Shown one piece after another: positions 6,350-14,346 of a stretch of DNA of 30,528 nucleotides. The stretch is from assembly GCA_023262335.1 (NCBI GenBank), contig JALRBE010000006.1, forward strand, positions 1 through 30,528. The letters are read 5' to 3'. Within the stretch, counting starts at the first letter, position 1. Each line of letters opens with the position of its first letter. Made by a program: the position numbers and the translations under genes. This DNA comes from Candidatus Saccharimonadia bacterium. GTDB lineage: Bacteria; Patescibacteriota; Saccharimonadia; Saccharimonadales; Saccharimonadaceae. The notes under the pieces are model-generated. The model ran no database searches, was not told the origin of the DNA, and saw nothing but the letters and a program-made list of their open reading frames with translations.

Positions 6350-6844
6350 ATGGAAAAATACTGCGACAACCGCAGCGTGGGAGTAGTGCTGACGAACCAA
6401 AACGGCGAACTGGCGTTGCTCACGCGCGGACGGTTTCCGATTGGCATCGCGCCGCCTGCCGGGCACGTGGACGACCATGGCAGCCCCGAGCAGGCAGCAG
6501 TCGACGAGGTGTCCGAAGAGCTTGGCGTAACACTGGCGCTTGACGGCTTGAAACGAACAACGATTATGGGTCGTCGGGTCGATAACGTTTGCCGTCGCAC
6601 CGGTGGCGATCATCATGACTGGAACGTGTACGAAGCCCGCGTTGACGCGGACGTCGCGCTATTGCCGGACGCCGAGGAGACCAAGGGCGCTCGTTGGTAT
6701 TCGCCGAGTGACGTCGAAGCGCTTGCCGAGCGGACGCGTCGGTATCTCGTGGGCGCTATTCCCGAAGACGAATGGGCAGCGAACCCGGGCCTCGAGCCGG
6801 TATGGGTGCCGTTCATGCAGGAACTCGGCTACGTACGCGAATAA
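6350..6844 (+). CDS. Nudix hydrolase
   Basis: A 164-residue Nudix-fold protein starting 4 bp after the apt stop, so probably translationally coupled. The Nudix box spans about residues 38-62 (AGHVDDHGSPEQAAV, then DEVSEELGV). The catalytic EVxEExG core is intact, but the first Glu of GX5E is Gly and the usual Arg before the core is Asp, so activity may be altered. APPAGHVD and the late GARWYSPSDVEAL segment are typical of the family. Likely substrate is a nucleoside diphosphate derivative; the pairing with apt and the HTH-Nudix regulator suggests nucleotide housekeeping. The substrate is not predictable. Confidence 0.82.
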   Translation: MEKYCDNRSVGVVLTNQNGELALLTRGRFPIGIAPPAGHVDDHGSPEQAAVDEVSEELGVTLALDGLKRTTIMGRRVDNVCRRTGGDHHDWNVYEARVDADVALLPDAEETKGARWYSPSDVEALAERTRRYLVGAIPEDEWAANPGLEPVWVPFMQELGYVRE

Positions 6845-6854
6845 CTGTATGTGA

Positions 6855-6860
6855 TACACT
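6855..6860 (+). promoter_or_regulatory. extended -10 box, leaderless promoter of the 2OG oxygenase-like gene
   Basis: TGA-TACACT places a TG-extended -10 box 7 bases before the ATG at 6868. A TATAAT at 6864-6869 overlaps the start codon and is unlikely to be used. Confidence 0.55.
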
Positions 6861-6867
6861 AACTATA

Positions 6868-7524
6868 ATGATACGCGCTGAAACCTATCACCGGCTCATG
6901 GATTCCGACCAAGCGGGCGTGTTGATGGTGCCGGGTTTTATCGGCGGCGAGCTGCTCCGCGATGCGCAACAAGAGGCCGACACGAAGGTAGCATGGCGTG
7001 ACGTGCATAGCACGTACGTGAACAAGCGCGGGTTGACGATCGTCCAGAACCACGATGCCTATGCGCTCGATTTGGTACGGGGCAGCCATGAGCCGCTGAG
7101 GGACCTGACTACCCTTGCGCTCGTCGCATCCGAGGTAGTTCGTTTCGCCGACGAGCTTGCCAAAGACATTCCGACGCTCAAAGACTGGCAGCCGACCGAG
7201 CAGTCGCTGCACAGGTACGACGATCCGGAAGTGGGGCTGAGCTTTCACAAGGACAATCTGCGATTTCGCAGGCTGATCGCCATCGTGGCGCTCAAAGGCA
7301 TGTGCGACCTTGCCGTACGGGACGCCGACGGGAACGTCACGTATTTCGCGACCGAACCTGGCGACTTGGTGGCGCTGCGTGCGCCAGGGTTGACCGGTCA
7401 CGCCGACGATCGGCCGGAGCATGCGGTACTGAATCTAAGGACTGACGACAGGATATCGATGATGCTGCGCGAAAACAACCGCCCATACGACGACATCCCG
7501 GGTTTTGATTTCGATAACCTCTAG
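6868..7524 (+). CDS. 2-oxoglutarate/Fe(II) oxygenase-like protein
   Basis: A 218-residue protein whose second half has the double-stranded beta-helix pattern of 2OG-Fe(II) oxygenases: SLHRYDDPEVGLSFHKDN (about 136-153) holds the HxD iron ligands, TEPGDLVALRAPG is the strand before the distal ligand, RPEHAVLNL carries the second histidine, and DRISMMLREN supplies the Arg expected to bind 2-oxoglutarate. The substrate is unknown. The start at 6868 is chosen because of the -10 box 7 bases upstream; the frame is open further upstream to 6772 but that part overlaps the Nudix gene. A methyltransferase gene follows 39 bp downstream with its own leaderless promoter. Confidence 0.7.
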   Translation: MIRAETYHRLMDSDQAGVLMVPGFIGGELLRDAQQEADTKVAWRDVHSTYVNKRGLTIVQNHDAYALDLVRGSHEPLRDLTTLALVASEVVRFADELAKDIPTLKDWQPTEQSLHRYDDPEVGLSFHKDNLRFRRLIAIVALKGMCDLAVRDADGNVTYFATEPGDLVALRAPGLTGHADDRPEHAVLNLRTDDRISMMLRENNRPYDDIPGFDFDNL

Positions 7525-7550
7525 CGATTTTTGCAGAGAGCGGCCGATGC

Positions 7551-7556
7551 TATGAT
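7551..7556 (+). promoter_or_regulatory. -10 box of a leaderless promoter for the methyltransferase
   Basis: TATGAT lies 7 bases before the ATG at 7564. No ribosome binding site is visible between them. Confidence 0.55.
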
Positions 7557-7563
7557 GATGGCA

Positions 7564-8217
7564 ATGAGAATGCCCGCCGAATCACACTTGGAAGACATTT
7601 ACGAAGAAGCGCCTGCCGAAAGGAACCGCGAGGTGCTGTACCGCGGCCTCGCGTGGACGGTGCTGCGCGGCGTGTTCGCGCCCTATCCAACGTTCGGTTC
7701 GAATACGGGTATCACGCCCAAGAACCGTGAGATGTACGAGGGCAAAACGGTACTTGATTTAGGTTGTGGCAGTGGCGTTCGCGGTATCATCGCTGCCATG
7801 AGCGGCGCCGAGCACGTGCTTGCGACCGACATAAACCGGACCGCCTGCGTGAACACGGCCATGAACGCGGAGCGGCACGGCATGAGCGTGAGCGTGCTGC
7901 AGGCCGACATGTTCGCGGGTATCGGCGGGACGTTCGATACCATCGTTTCGTACTTGCCTTCGCGCGACGCGCCGATCGATTCGCCCGAACAAATCGCCAC
8001 GCACGACCCGGGACTGCGCCTGAACAAACGGCTCATCGACGAAGGCCGCGATTATTTGAAGCCTGGCGGCACGCTGCATACGTCGTTTTTGGACCAAGGC
8101 GGAATTGCCGACATGAAAGACCGGATCGTCGCGCGCGGGTACGAAATCGAGTCGCATAAGGTCAGGCCGCACGAAACTACCGGCGATTGGCATTTCTTTT
8201 CGTTACGCGCCGAGTAG
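7564..8217 (+). CDS. class I SAM-dependent methyltransferase
   Basis: A 217-residue Rossmann methyltransferase. Motif I is VLDLGCGSGVRGIIAA (about residues 63-78), followed by the acidic motif II loop (VLATDINRTAC) and motif III (LQADMFAG). Motif IV reads IVSYLPSRD rather than the NPPY of PrmC/RsmC-type N-methyltransferases, so amino-group methylation of that type is less likely. The N-terminal FGSNTGITPKNREMYEGKTVLDLG resembles small-molecule or protein methyltransferases related to HemK/RsmC. Substrate unknown. The start at 7564 fits the leaderless promoter; the frame continues upstream to 7531. Its end overlaps the convergent folP gene by 15 bp. Confidence 0.82.
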   Translation: MRMPAESHLEDIYEEAPAERNREVLYRGLAWTVLRGVFAPYPTFGSNTGITPKNREMYEGKTVLDLGCGSGVRGIIAAMSGAEHVLATDINRTACVNTAMNAERHGMSVSVLQADMFAGIGGTFDTIVSYLPSRDAPIDSPEQIATHDPGLRLNKRLIDEGRDYLKPGGTLHTSFLDQGGIADMKDRIVARGYEIESHKVRPHETTGDWHFFSLRAE

Positions 8218-8961
8218 TTGCTTGTGGCCGGCGACGTCGTGCACGCGCAGGTACGCGGCACCTGACGCGACGGCAACGCGGCCCGCGGCCAGGTTCGGCG
8301 CGAGTTCCATGCGCTGCTCGCCAAGGAACCGCTTGCGCGAATAACCGATCATGGTTTCATGCTGCGGGAAGTGCTTCGCGAATTCGAGAAGCCGCACGTT
8401 GAGTTCCGGCGTTTTGCCAAAACCGATGCCTGGGTCGACGATGATATTCGCGCGCCGTATGCCACGCGTAACGAGCAGTTCTATTTTTTCGCCGAGCTCG
8501 TCGACCACTTGCTGCTCCGTGGTGACGTGTTGCTCCTTTTTATGAGCCGCCTGAATGTCGCCGTGCGCGGCCGCTGGCAAGTGGCTCGCGATGCAGCGCA
8601 AGCCAAACCGCGCGACGGCGGCTTGCATGGCTGGGTCGTGTAGGCCGGTCACGTCGTTCACGATGAAGTCATCGAACAATGCTTTGCCGCGTTCGACCGT
8701 TTGCGGGTGGTAGGTGTCGATCGAGAATCGCAGGCCGCTCGCCGCTAATCCGCCGAGCACGGGTTCGAGCCGTCGCCACTCTTCGTCGGGGCGGAGCGGC
8801 TCAGCGCCTGGCCGGGTACTTTCGGCGCCGATGTCCACGTACGCCGCGCCTTCGGCCAGGAGCGTTTTTGCCCTGCCAATCGCAGCAGAGGACTCGTTCC
8901 ATGTGCCACCATCGCTGAAACTGTCTGGCGTGACGTTGAGAATGCCGACAAGTTCTGTCAT
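8203..8961 (-). CDS. folP: dihydropteroate synthase
   Basis: Joins p-aminobenzoate to dihydropterin pyrophosphate in folate synthesis and is the sulfonamide target. The 252-residue protein has the full signature set: VGILNVTPDSFSDGG at the start, AAYVDIGAESTRPGAEPL (pterin site), FSIDTYHP, VNDVTGL, IIVDPGIGFGKT, GYSRKRFLGE with the pterin-binding Lys, and the C-terminal YLRVHDV (RxH). It is slightly shorter than the usual ~270-280 residues. No other folate genes are in the window. A TACGCT lies 7 bases before the ATG on the minus strand, possibly another leaderless start. It overlaps the methyltransferase end to end. Confidence 0.93.
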   Translation of the reverse strand: MTELVGILNVTPDSFSDGGTWNESSAAIGRAKTLLAEGAAYVDIGAESTRPGAEPLRPDEEWRRLEPVLGGLAASGLRFSIDTYHPQTVERGKALFDDFIVNDVTGLHDPAMQAAVARFGLRCIASHLPAAAHGDIQAAHKKEQHVTTEQQVVDELGEKIELLVTRGIRRANIIVDPGIGFGKTPELNVRLLEFAKHFPQHETMIGYSRKRFLGEQRMELAPNLAAGRVAVASGAAYLRVHDVAGHKQLLGA

Positions 8962-9015
8962 TGCAAAAAGCGTATCATATTTTCGTTCGATTGTCCGGTT
9001 AGGCAGGCGGTCGCA

Positions 9016-9057
9016 GTGAGATATGTCACGGCGGACGGGGGAGAGAATCGGTATGAT
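9016..9057 (+). promoter_or_regulatory. CRP-like palindrome plus -10 box for the CsbD-like gene
   Basis: GTGA-N6-TCAC (9016-9029, wider form AGTGA/TCACG) is centred 29.5 bp before the first base of TATGAT (9052-9057). This puts its centre near -41.5 from the expected start, the class II activator position, with no good -35 box. The same geometry occurs at 28899-28941. Confidence 0.6.
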
Positions 9058-9083
9058 GATAGGGTAAATCGAAAGGATATGGC

Positions 9084-9275
9084 ATGAGCGACATCACCGA
9101 TCAACTGAGCGGCAAAGCGAAACAAGTGGCTGGCATTGCCACGAATAACAAAGAGCTTGAGGCCGAAGGCAAGGCGCAAGAAGCGAAAGGCAAAACCAAG
9201 CAAAAGGCCAACGGAATGCTTGACGACGCGCAGAGAAAAATCGACGGTTTGAAAAAGAAGGTGAACGAACGGTAG
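9084..9275 (+). CDS. CsbD-family stress protein
   Basis: A 63-residue, highly charged, lysine-rich helical protein (ITDQLSGKAKQVAGIATNNK, then ELEAEGKAQEAKGKTKQKA). This is the classic CsbD/YjbJ repeat pattern; members are small stress-induced proteins of unclear function. Length is normal. AAAGGA precedes the ATG by about 8 bases, so this gene has a leader, unlike many neighbours. Its promoter carries a CRP-like site (9016-9029), consistent with induction by a CRP/FNR-family regulator (inference). Confidence 0.85.
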   Translation: MSDITDQLSGKAKQVAGIATNNKELEAEGKAQEAKGKTKQKANGMLDDAQRKIDGLKKKVNER

Positions 9276-9311
9276 TTGATTCCAAGGACGCGCATTGTAC
9301 GAAATGCTCCA

Positions 9312-9331
9312 GTGTAGTACTGTGTCTACAC
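9312..9331 (+). promoter_or_regulatory. dyad upstream of the patatin-otsAB operon
   Basis: Inverted repeat GTGTAG-N8-CTACAC (9312-9331) lies 16 bp before the patatin start and just before its AGGAGG. It could be an operator over the promoter or a short 5' hairpin. No clear -35/-10 pair was identified. Confidence 0.35.
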
Positions 9332-9347
9332 ACAATCAGGAGGAACC

Positions 9348-10148
9348 ATGGAGCAACCGCGTGACTTTGATTCGGAACTACCAACTTTAGTGCTTGGGGG
9401 CGGCGGCGCGTTCGGCATCGCGTACGAATACGGCATTTACGAATCGCTTCGTGACCACGGACTCGATTTGAAGCACGCGCAAATGCTGGGCACGTCAGCC
9501 GGTTCGTGGGTGGCAAGTTTTATCGCGACCGACCGTGGATACGCCGACGTGGCAGACATGCCGCAGATAGACGTGCCTAATTACGAAAAAGGCTACATGC
9601 AGGGTATCGCACGCGAGGTGCTGGGTAGCGACCGCGCGCCGAACGTTTCGGCCATGGCACTGAGATTGCCTTCCCGGAAAGGATGGTTGCCGCGAGCTGA
9701 GATGTTGAATGGCGGTGAACACGACCTGGCCGATATCGTTTCCGCGTCATCAGCGGTTCCGGGAATTTTCAGGCCTGTCAGCATAAACGGCCATGAATAC
9801 GTGGACGGTGGCGTCCGTTCGGTGGTATCGGCGGATTTGGCGCCGCGATCGAAAAAGGTTCTTGCTATCGCCGCGTTGACGCAGCATTTCGCTCCTCCGG
9901 TCGGACCGGTCCTCGAAGGAGTTCTGCGCTTGGAACTGACGCGGTGGCAGCGAAGAACGAACGGAGACGTCGTCTTTATCCGGCCGAACCGCGCCGTCAG
10001 CGAGCTGGTACAGAGCCCTATGGATTGCTTTGATTTCGACATTGCGAAGCGCGTGTACGAACGGGCACGAGAACAGGGCGAAAGGCTCGTGAACGAGCGT
10101 CCGAGCATAGCGGCGCTCGCGATCGAAGCCGTCCGTCGGAGCGCATAG
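9348..10148 (+). CDS. patatin-like phospholipase
   Basis: A 266-residue lipid acyl hydrolase of the patatin family. The oxyanion hole GGGGAFG is at about residues 18-24, the nucleophile elbow GTSAGSW (GxSxG) at about 48-54, and the catalytic Asp motif DGG (EYVDGGVRS) at about 149-151. No signal peptide is visible. It probably cleaves acyl chains from membrane lipids or host-derived lipids; the direct substrate is unknown. AGGAGG precedes the ATG by 5 bases. The OtsA-OtsB gene starts 18 bp after its stop, so the two form an operon. Confidence 0.9.
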   Translation: MEQPRDFDSELPTLVLGGGGAFGIAYEYGIYESLRDHGLDLKHAQMLGTSAGSWVASFIATDRGYADVADMPQIDVPNYEKGYMQGIAREVLGSDRAPNVSAMALRLPSRKGWLPRAEMLNGGEHDLADIVSASSAVPGIFRPVSINGHEYVDGGVRSVVSADLAPRSKKVLAIAALTQHFAPPVGPVLEGVLRLELTRWQRRTNGDVVFIRPNRAVSELVQSPMDCFDFDIAKRVYERAREQGERLVNERPSIAALAIEAVRRSA

Positions 10149-10166
10149 CATATAAGGAGCTACGTC

Positions 10167-12356
10167 ATGTCCCAGGTCATCATCGTTTCTAACCGGTTGC
10201 CAGTCAGCGTCAAAAAAGCTGACGGCAAGTTGGTTTATTCTCCGAGCGTCGGTGGCTTGGCAACGGGTCTTTCCTCGTACGCCAAAGACAAAAACAACAC
10301 ATGGATCGGCTGGCCAGGAATCGCGAGCGACGACCTGACGAAGGCGGAAAAAGAGGAGATAGTCACGGAGCTTGCCAAACATCGGTGCGCTCCGGTGTTT
10401 TTGACGCGCAAGCAAATAGACAGTTTTTATAACGGCTACAGCAACACGGTCCTGTGGCCGTTGTTTCATGAGCTGCGGCCGCAGGACCGCCCTGGGCCGA
10501 AGAGGAACGCATGGTTCAAAACGTACCGCGACGTGAATCGACTGTTCGCGGAGACCGTCGAAGTGGCGGCGCAACGAGGCGCGTACGTGTGGGTGCATGA
10601 TTACCAGTTGCTGCTGATGCCAGCGATGCTTCGAAAGCTCGGCGTCGAAGCTACTATCGGCTTCTTTTTGCACATACCCTTCCCATCGTCTAAAAAGTTC
10701 GGTTCGCTGGCGGACGGCAAGCGGTTGCTTGACGGCATGCTCGGCGCCGACTTGATCGGGTTTCATACGCCCAGGTACGTGGAGCAATTCCTGCTCGCGT
10801 GCGGCGCGGCGGGGTACGCAACAAGCTCTGCGACGGTCACGAGCGGCGGCCGAGCGGTGAACGTCGCTGACTTTCCGATGGGCATCGATTACGACAAGTA
10901 CGCCTCATCAGGCAGGTCGACGCTTGTCAGGAGGATAACGAAACAGTACAAGCGGCGTTACAAAGGCACGAAGACGATCGTGGCGGTGGACAGGCTTGAT
11001 CCGAGCAAAGGGCTGCTTGAACGGCTCGAGGCGTACGGCGAGTTCCTGGAGCGGTACCCTGACGTTCGTGGCAAGGTGCGGCTGGTAATGGTGGCGTCGC
11101 CATCGCGCACCGACATTCCCGCGTACGCGCGGTTGTCGCGGCGCATGGACGCGCTGGTGAACGATATCAACGAACGCTACGGTGACGATTCGTGGATGCC
11201 GGTCGACTACATAAACGAAACGTTGCCGTTCGAGCACGTGACCGCGTTGTTCCAAATCGCCGACGTCGCGTTCATCGCGCCGCTTCGGGACGGCATGAAC
11301 CTTGCTGCCAAGGAGTTCGTGGCGAGCACTCATAAGAACAGCGTTCTGATACTCAGCGAAACGGCCGGCGCCGCGCTGGAACTGCATGACGCCTTGATCG
11401 TCGATCCGAAACGGCCGGAAACCGTGATCGCCGCGTTGCACGACGCGCTGACGATGAGCGGCTCGGAACTCCGCGGCAGGCTGCGCCGCATGAAGCGCCA
11501 CTTGAAACGCCATACCGTTCAGGCGTGGGCGAAGGATTTCATCGGGTCGTTGAACCGGACGCTGGTGATGCCGCAGCCGCTCGTCGGCGCGAGCCAGCTT
11601 GACGCCGACGCGCTCGTTGCCGACTTCGCGGGTAGCAGCAAGCGGCTCTTGTTGCTCGACTACGACGGCACGCTCGTTCCTTTCCACGCGAACCCGGAGA
11701 AGGCCAATCCTCCGAAGGACCTGCAAAAAGCCTTGGGTGTCCTGGCGCGGGATCCTGCAAACGACATAGTCATCATCAGCGGCAGAAGCGCCCAGGACCT
11801 TGTGCAACGCTTTGGCAAGCTGCCGATCAACTTGGTCGCGGAGCACGGCGTAAGCGTACGGCGGGCAGGCCAGTCGACATGGAAGACGAGGTCCGGCTTG
11901 GATTCCCGATGGAAGAAGATACTGTTGCCGGTGCTAGAGAAGTATGCCGCCATGGCCCCGGGCGTGCACGTCGAGGAAAAGCCGCATTCGCTGGCGTGGC
12001 ATTACAGGGCGGCGTCGCCGTACTACGCGCACAAGTACAGGGTGGTCGTCACGCGTATCATCAAGCCGTTTTTGAAAGAGAACGGCCTGGTGTTACTCAA
12101 AGGCAACAAGGTGTTGGAAATACGCGACACGAGCATCACCAAGGGTACTGCCGCGCGCGAATGGCTGACAGGCAGGTATGATTTCGTGCTTGCTGCCGGT
12201 GACGATACGACCGATGAGGACATGTTCAAGGAGTTGCCCAGTACCGCGTACGGCATACGGGTCGGTGGAGGCCTGACGGTCGCACGGTACAGGGCCGACG
12301 ACAGCGAGACGGTCCGCTCGCTGTTGAAGCGGCTCGCGTCGGTACGCCGTTCGTAA
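10167..12356 (+). CDS. otsAB: bifunctional trehalose-6-phosphate synthase/phosphatase (OtsA-OtsB fusion)
   Basis: A 729-residue fusion that makes trehalose from UDP-glucose and glucose 6-phosphate. The N-terminal GT20 synthase (about 3-465) has IIVSNRLPVSV, TWIGWPG, VWVHDYQLLLMP (near 145), FLHIPFPSS, VDRLDPSKGL (near 274) with the donor-binding Arg and Lys, and APLRDGMNLAAKEF. The C-terminal HAD phosphatase (about 490-725) has the nucleophile motif LLDYDGTLVPF, IISGRSAQDL, VAEHGVSVR and AAGDDTTDEDMF. All key residues appear intact. Fusions of this type occur in other bacteria and in eukaryotes. AAGGAG precedes the ATG. It follows the patatin gene by 18 bp. Trehalose acts in osmotic and desiccation tolerance. 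Confidence 0.95.
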   Translation: MSQVIIVSNRLPVSVKKADGKLVYSPSVGGLATGLSSYAKDKNNTWIGWPGIASDDLTKAEKEEIVTELAKHRCAPVFLTRKQIDSFYNGYSNTVLWPLFHELRPQDRPGPKRNAWFKTYRDVNRLFAETVEVAAQRGAYVWVHDYQLLLMPAMLRKLGVEATIGFFLHIPFPSSKKFGSLADGKRLLDGMLGADLIGFHTPRYVEQFLLACGAAGYATSSATVTSGGRAVNVADFPMGIDYDKYASSGRSTLVRRITKQYKRRYKGTKTIVAVDRLDPSKGLLERLEAYGEFLERYPDVRGKVRLVMVASPSRTDIPAYARLSRRMDALVNDINERYGDDSWMPVDYINETLPFEHVTALFQIADVAFIAPLRDGMNLAAKEFVASTHKNSVLILSETAGAALELHDALIVDPKRPETVIAALHDALTMSGSELRGRLRRMKRHLKRHTVQAWAKDFIGSLNRTLVMPQPLVGASQLDADALVADFAGSSKRLLLLDYDGTLVPFHANPEKANPPKDLQKALGVLARDPANDIVIISGRSAQDLVQRFGKLPINLVAEHGVSVRRAGQSTWKTRSGLDSRWKKILLPVLEKYAAMAPGVHVEEKPHSLAWHYRAASPYYAHKYRVVVTRIIKPFLKENGLVLLKGNKVLEIRDTSITKGTAAREWLTGRYDFVLAAGDDTTDEDMFKELPSTAYGIRVGGGLTVARYRADDSETVRSLLKRLASVRRS

Positions 12357-12373
12357 GCGCGAGTGCGTTTTTT
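12355..12373 (+). terminator. possible weak terminator after otsAB
   Basis: A short stem AAGCGC-GAGT-GCGTTT (one G-T pair) runs directly into six Ts (12368-12373). The stem is only about 6 bp, so this is a weak candidate. Confidence 0.35.
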
Positions 12374-12471
12374 ACAGCAGTCGGCGGGGTCATAATCCGC
12401 TACACTTGTCTTAGTATCACCAAACAACAAACACGCGCTGCCGTGTGCGACCCAAAGAAAGGCCAGTTCTT

Positions 12472-13485
12472 ATGGACCAAGATATCTTAGCGCCCGAACA
12501 GGCGGAAAAAGACAACTACAAAGAGACGGACGTGTTCGCGTGGGCGAACAATCTGCTCGCGTACAAGGAAGACGTGAAAATCGAACTGTTCCTGATCAGC
12601 AAAAATTACGTGCTGTACCGCACGAGCTTGGCGCAGGACCTGCGCGCCCAGCTGGAACCGCTGTTCGTTGACGGGCTACTCGAGTACTTGTTCGAAGGCG
12701 CCGAGAACGGCATGACGGTCCGAGGTTTCGAAGAGGCCGAAAGCGAAGAGGGCGTTTTGCAACGGACGCAGACGTTCAAGGTCCCTAACCTGCGCGAGAC
12801 CTTGAATTGGATCAAGACCCAAGAACACGAAATCGAAGTGTTCAAGGATGGCGACCATGATTTCAAGCACATGAAAGGCCTGCTTGCCCGGATCAGCCAC
12901 CCGGACATGAAGCATTCCGTGTACGTGGCGAAGGTGCTGCCGAAATCGAACGTCATGCAAGGGAAAACCGGCTGGATGGTAAAGGGTGGCAAGTTCGTGC
13001 CGTTCGACGCCGACGCCGCGATCCGTATTCCGGCAGACAACCAGCTGCTGATCATCGATGAGGACCTGTACGTGTTCAGCCAGGCGCGTCTGAAGCAGCT
13101 GTTCGCGTACGATGCCAAAGAAGCGAGCATCGCCGAAAAGAAAGTGACGGAAATCAACGAACATTTCAAACTGTCCTTCCCTGAGGGTCAGAGCTTGCAG
13201 ACCATGGTCGAAGGCAAGAAGAGCGCGATTCGGAAACTGCAGAAAATCGAACCGGGCTCCGTCAGCCAGGAGAAACTGCTCGATCATGCCAGCGAGTTGG
13301 GTATCGAGCTCATGGAAGACGACGCGGGCGCGATCATTATCATGGACGAGAAGGACATGAGCAAGTTCGTGAATCTTTTGAACGACGATTACATGGAATC
13401 GGCCCTGACCGGTGAACGCTACGAAATACTCAAGAAAAAGCCGCTCAAGGCCGAAGAGCCGGACGCCGCGCCGACGGTTGAATAG
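12472..13485 (+). CDS. DUF4868 (KwaB-like) domain protein
   Basis: A 337-residue soluble acidic protein. The pattern of an N-terminal region with IELFLISKNYVLYRTSL, the middle TVRGFEEAESEEGVLQRTQ, DADAAIRIPADNQLLIIDED and a coiled C-terminal half fits my recollection of DUF4868 proteins, the domain of KwaB from the Kiwa anti-phage system. KwaB normally works with the membrane protein KwaA; no such partner is adjacent here, so a defence role is not established. The start at 12472 has AAAGG 9 bases upstream; the GTG at 12445 lies before that site and is less likely. It ends 3 bp before the convergent DUF1801 gene. Confidence 0.5.
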   Translation: MDQDILAPEQAEKDNYKETDVFAWANNLLAYKEDVKIELFLISKNYVLYRTSLAQDLRAQLEPLFVDGLLEYLFEGAENGMTVRGFEEAESEEGVLQRTQTFKVPNLRETLNWIKTQEHEIEVFKDGDHDFKHMKGLLARISHPDMKHSVYVAKVLPKSNVMQGKTGWMVKGGKFVPFDADAAIRIPADNQLLIIDEDLYVFSQARLKQLFAYDAKEASIAEKKVTEINEHFKLSFPEGQSLQTMVEGKKSAIRKLQKIEPGSVSQEKLLDHASELGIELMEDDAGAIIIMDEKDMSKFVNLLNDDYMESALTGERYEILKKKPLKAEEPDAAPTVE

Positions 13486-13488
13486 CTG

Positions 13489-13878
13489 TTATTTCAGCCG
13501 TTCAAGCACGCCTTTGCGCTTGACGATGTTCTTGTAGTCCCACTGGATGTCGCGGGCTTTTCGCAACCATCGTTGCAGATCGGTGCCGTTGATTTGATCC
13601 TCGTGCGTATAGTGCTTCTCGGCGGCCTTGAACGTTCCTTCTGGCGACAAGCCGTCCTCGTTGAACGATCGGCCGCTCCAGAACAACAGTTGGACGGATC
13701 GCTTGCGTACCGCGTAGCCGACGACGGGATTGCCGTCGAGGAACCATACGGGATGTCCGTGCCAGACCTTGCTCTGCGCGTCAGGCAGGCCGCTGCTTAG
13801 GTGATCGGCAAGAAGTTCGCAGATGATCCTGCGATCGTCTGCCTGTGTCGCGTTGTATGTCGTGATGCTTGGGTCCAT
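13489..13878 (-). CDS. DUF1801 (YdhG-like) domain protein
   Basis: A 129-residue protein of the DUF1801 type: LPDAQSKVWHGHPVWFLDGNPVVGY, the aromatic-rich SVQLLFWSGRSF and a C-terminal basic helix (VKRKGVLERLK). Function of the family is not established. The ATG at 13878 is preferred over the longer frame from 13959, because TACACT lies exactly 6 bases upstream (leaderless) and the extra part would overlap the divergent gene. A second DUF1801 gene is at 23998-24429. Confidence 0.72.
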   Translation of the reverse strand: MDPSITTYNATQADDRRIICELLADHLSSGLPDAQSKVWHGHPVWFLDGNPVVGYAVRKRSVQLLFWSGRSFNEDGLSPEGTFKAAEKHYTHEDQINGTDLQRWLRKARDIQWDYKNIVKRKGVLERLK

Positions 13879-13884
13879 GTATCC

Positions 13885-13937
13885 AGTGTACCTGTTCGCG
13901 CGCGACGTCGACAAGCCGTCATCTTGGCTGCTACACT
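13885..13937. promoter_or_regulatory. back-to-back leaderless promoters (13878 minus, 13944 plus)
   Basis: Minus: TACACT (13890-13885) ends 6 bases before the ATG at 13878. Plus: TCGACA (13908-13913)-18-TACACT (13932-13937) ends 6 bases before the ATG at 13944. The two genes share a 65-bp gap. Confidence 0.65.
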
Positions 13938-13943
13938 GGAACA

Positions 13944-14291
13944 ATGACGAAAACGCCAATTACGCGCGACGAAGACGGGGAACTGCTCGGGTTCGTGGCG
14001 GAAGATGCCGGCAGCTGGACGGCACAAACGCTCTTCGGGTACGTATTCGAACGGGCAGCGACGCGCGCCGACGCGGAGAAGGCGGTGCGCCGCGACGGGC
14101 TGTCGGTACTGCAAGGCGTGTGGAGCTATTATGATCGTGATGACAAGCAGTGGTTTCCCTGCGTGCTCAAAGAAGCGTACGAGAACAAGGTGACGGTCAT
14201 CCGAACGGGCGCGATGGGGTATCAGGACCCCGACGATTACAAGCTTGTCACGATAAGCATGCCCACCGAAACCGACCTGGTCAAAGCGTAG
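13944..14291 (+). CDS. conserved hypothetical protein
   Basis: A 115-residue soluble protein starting MTKTPITRDEDGELLGFV. The N-terminal half resembles the kind of short sheet-forming protein that reads out residues such as LLGFVAEDAGSWTAQTLFG; the C-terminal half has KLVTISMPTET. No catalytic motif is evident. The start at 13944 is fixed by TACACT 6 bases upstream; the frame is open upstream to 13869. The CorA gene follows 55 bp downstream with its own extended -10 promoter. Family not recognised. Confidence 0.6.
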   Translation: MTKTPITRDEDGELLGFVAEDAGSWTAQTLFGYVFERAATRADAEKAVRRDGLSVLQGVWSYYDRDDKQWFPCVLKEAYENKVTVIRTGAMGYQDPDDYKLVTISMPTETDLVKA

Positions 14292-14306
14292 AATGCCCGG
14301 ATACTC

Positions 14307-14315
14307 TGGTACAAT
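14307..14315 (+). promoter_or_regulatory. extended -10 promoter of corA
   Basis: TGG-TACAAT (14307-14315) is a TG-extended -10 box. The start codon is 31 bases further on, behind AAAGGAG, so this is a leadered transcript. Confidence 0.55.
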
Positions 14316-14346
14316 AAGGGCAAACACGTAACCGAAAGGAGAGGGC

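Noticed and set aside
6864..6869. TATAAT as the -10 box of the 2OG oxygenase-like gene
   Set aside because: It overlaps the ATG at 6868. The TG-extended TACACT at 6855-6860 has the 7-base spacing seen at the other leaderless genes.
10908..11846. Long minus-strand ORF inside otsAB
   Set aside because: Fully opposite the OtsA-OtsB coding frame, with no family features. It is a shadow frame caused by high GC.
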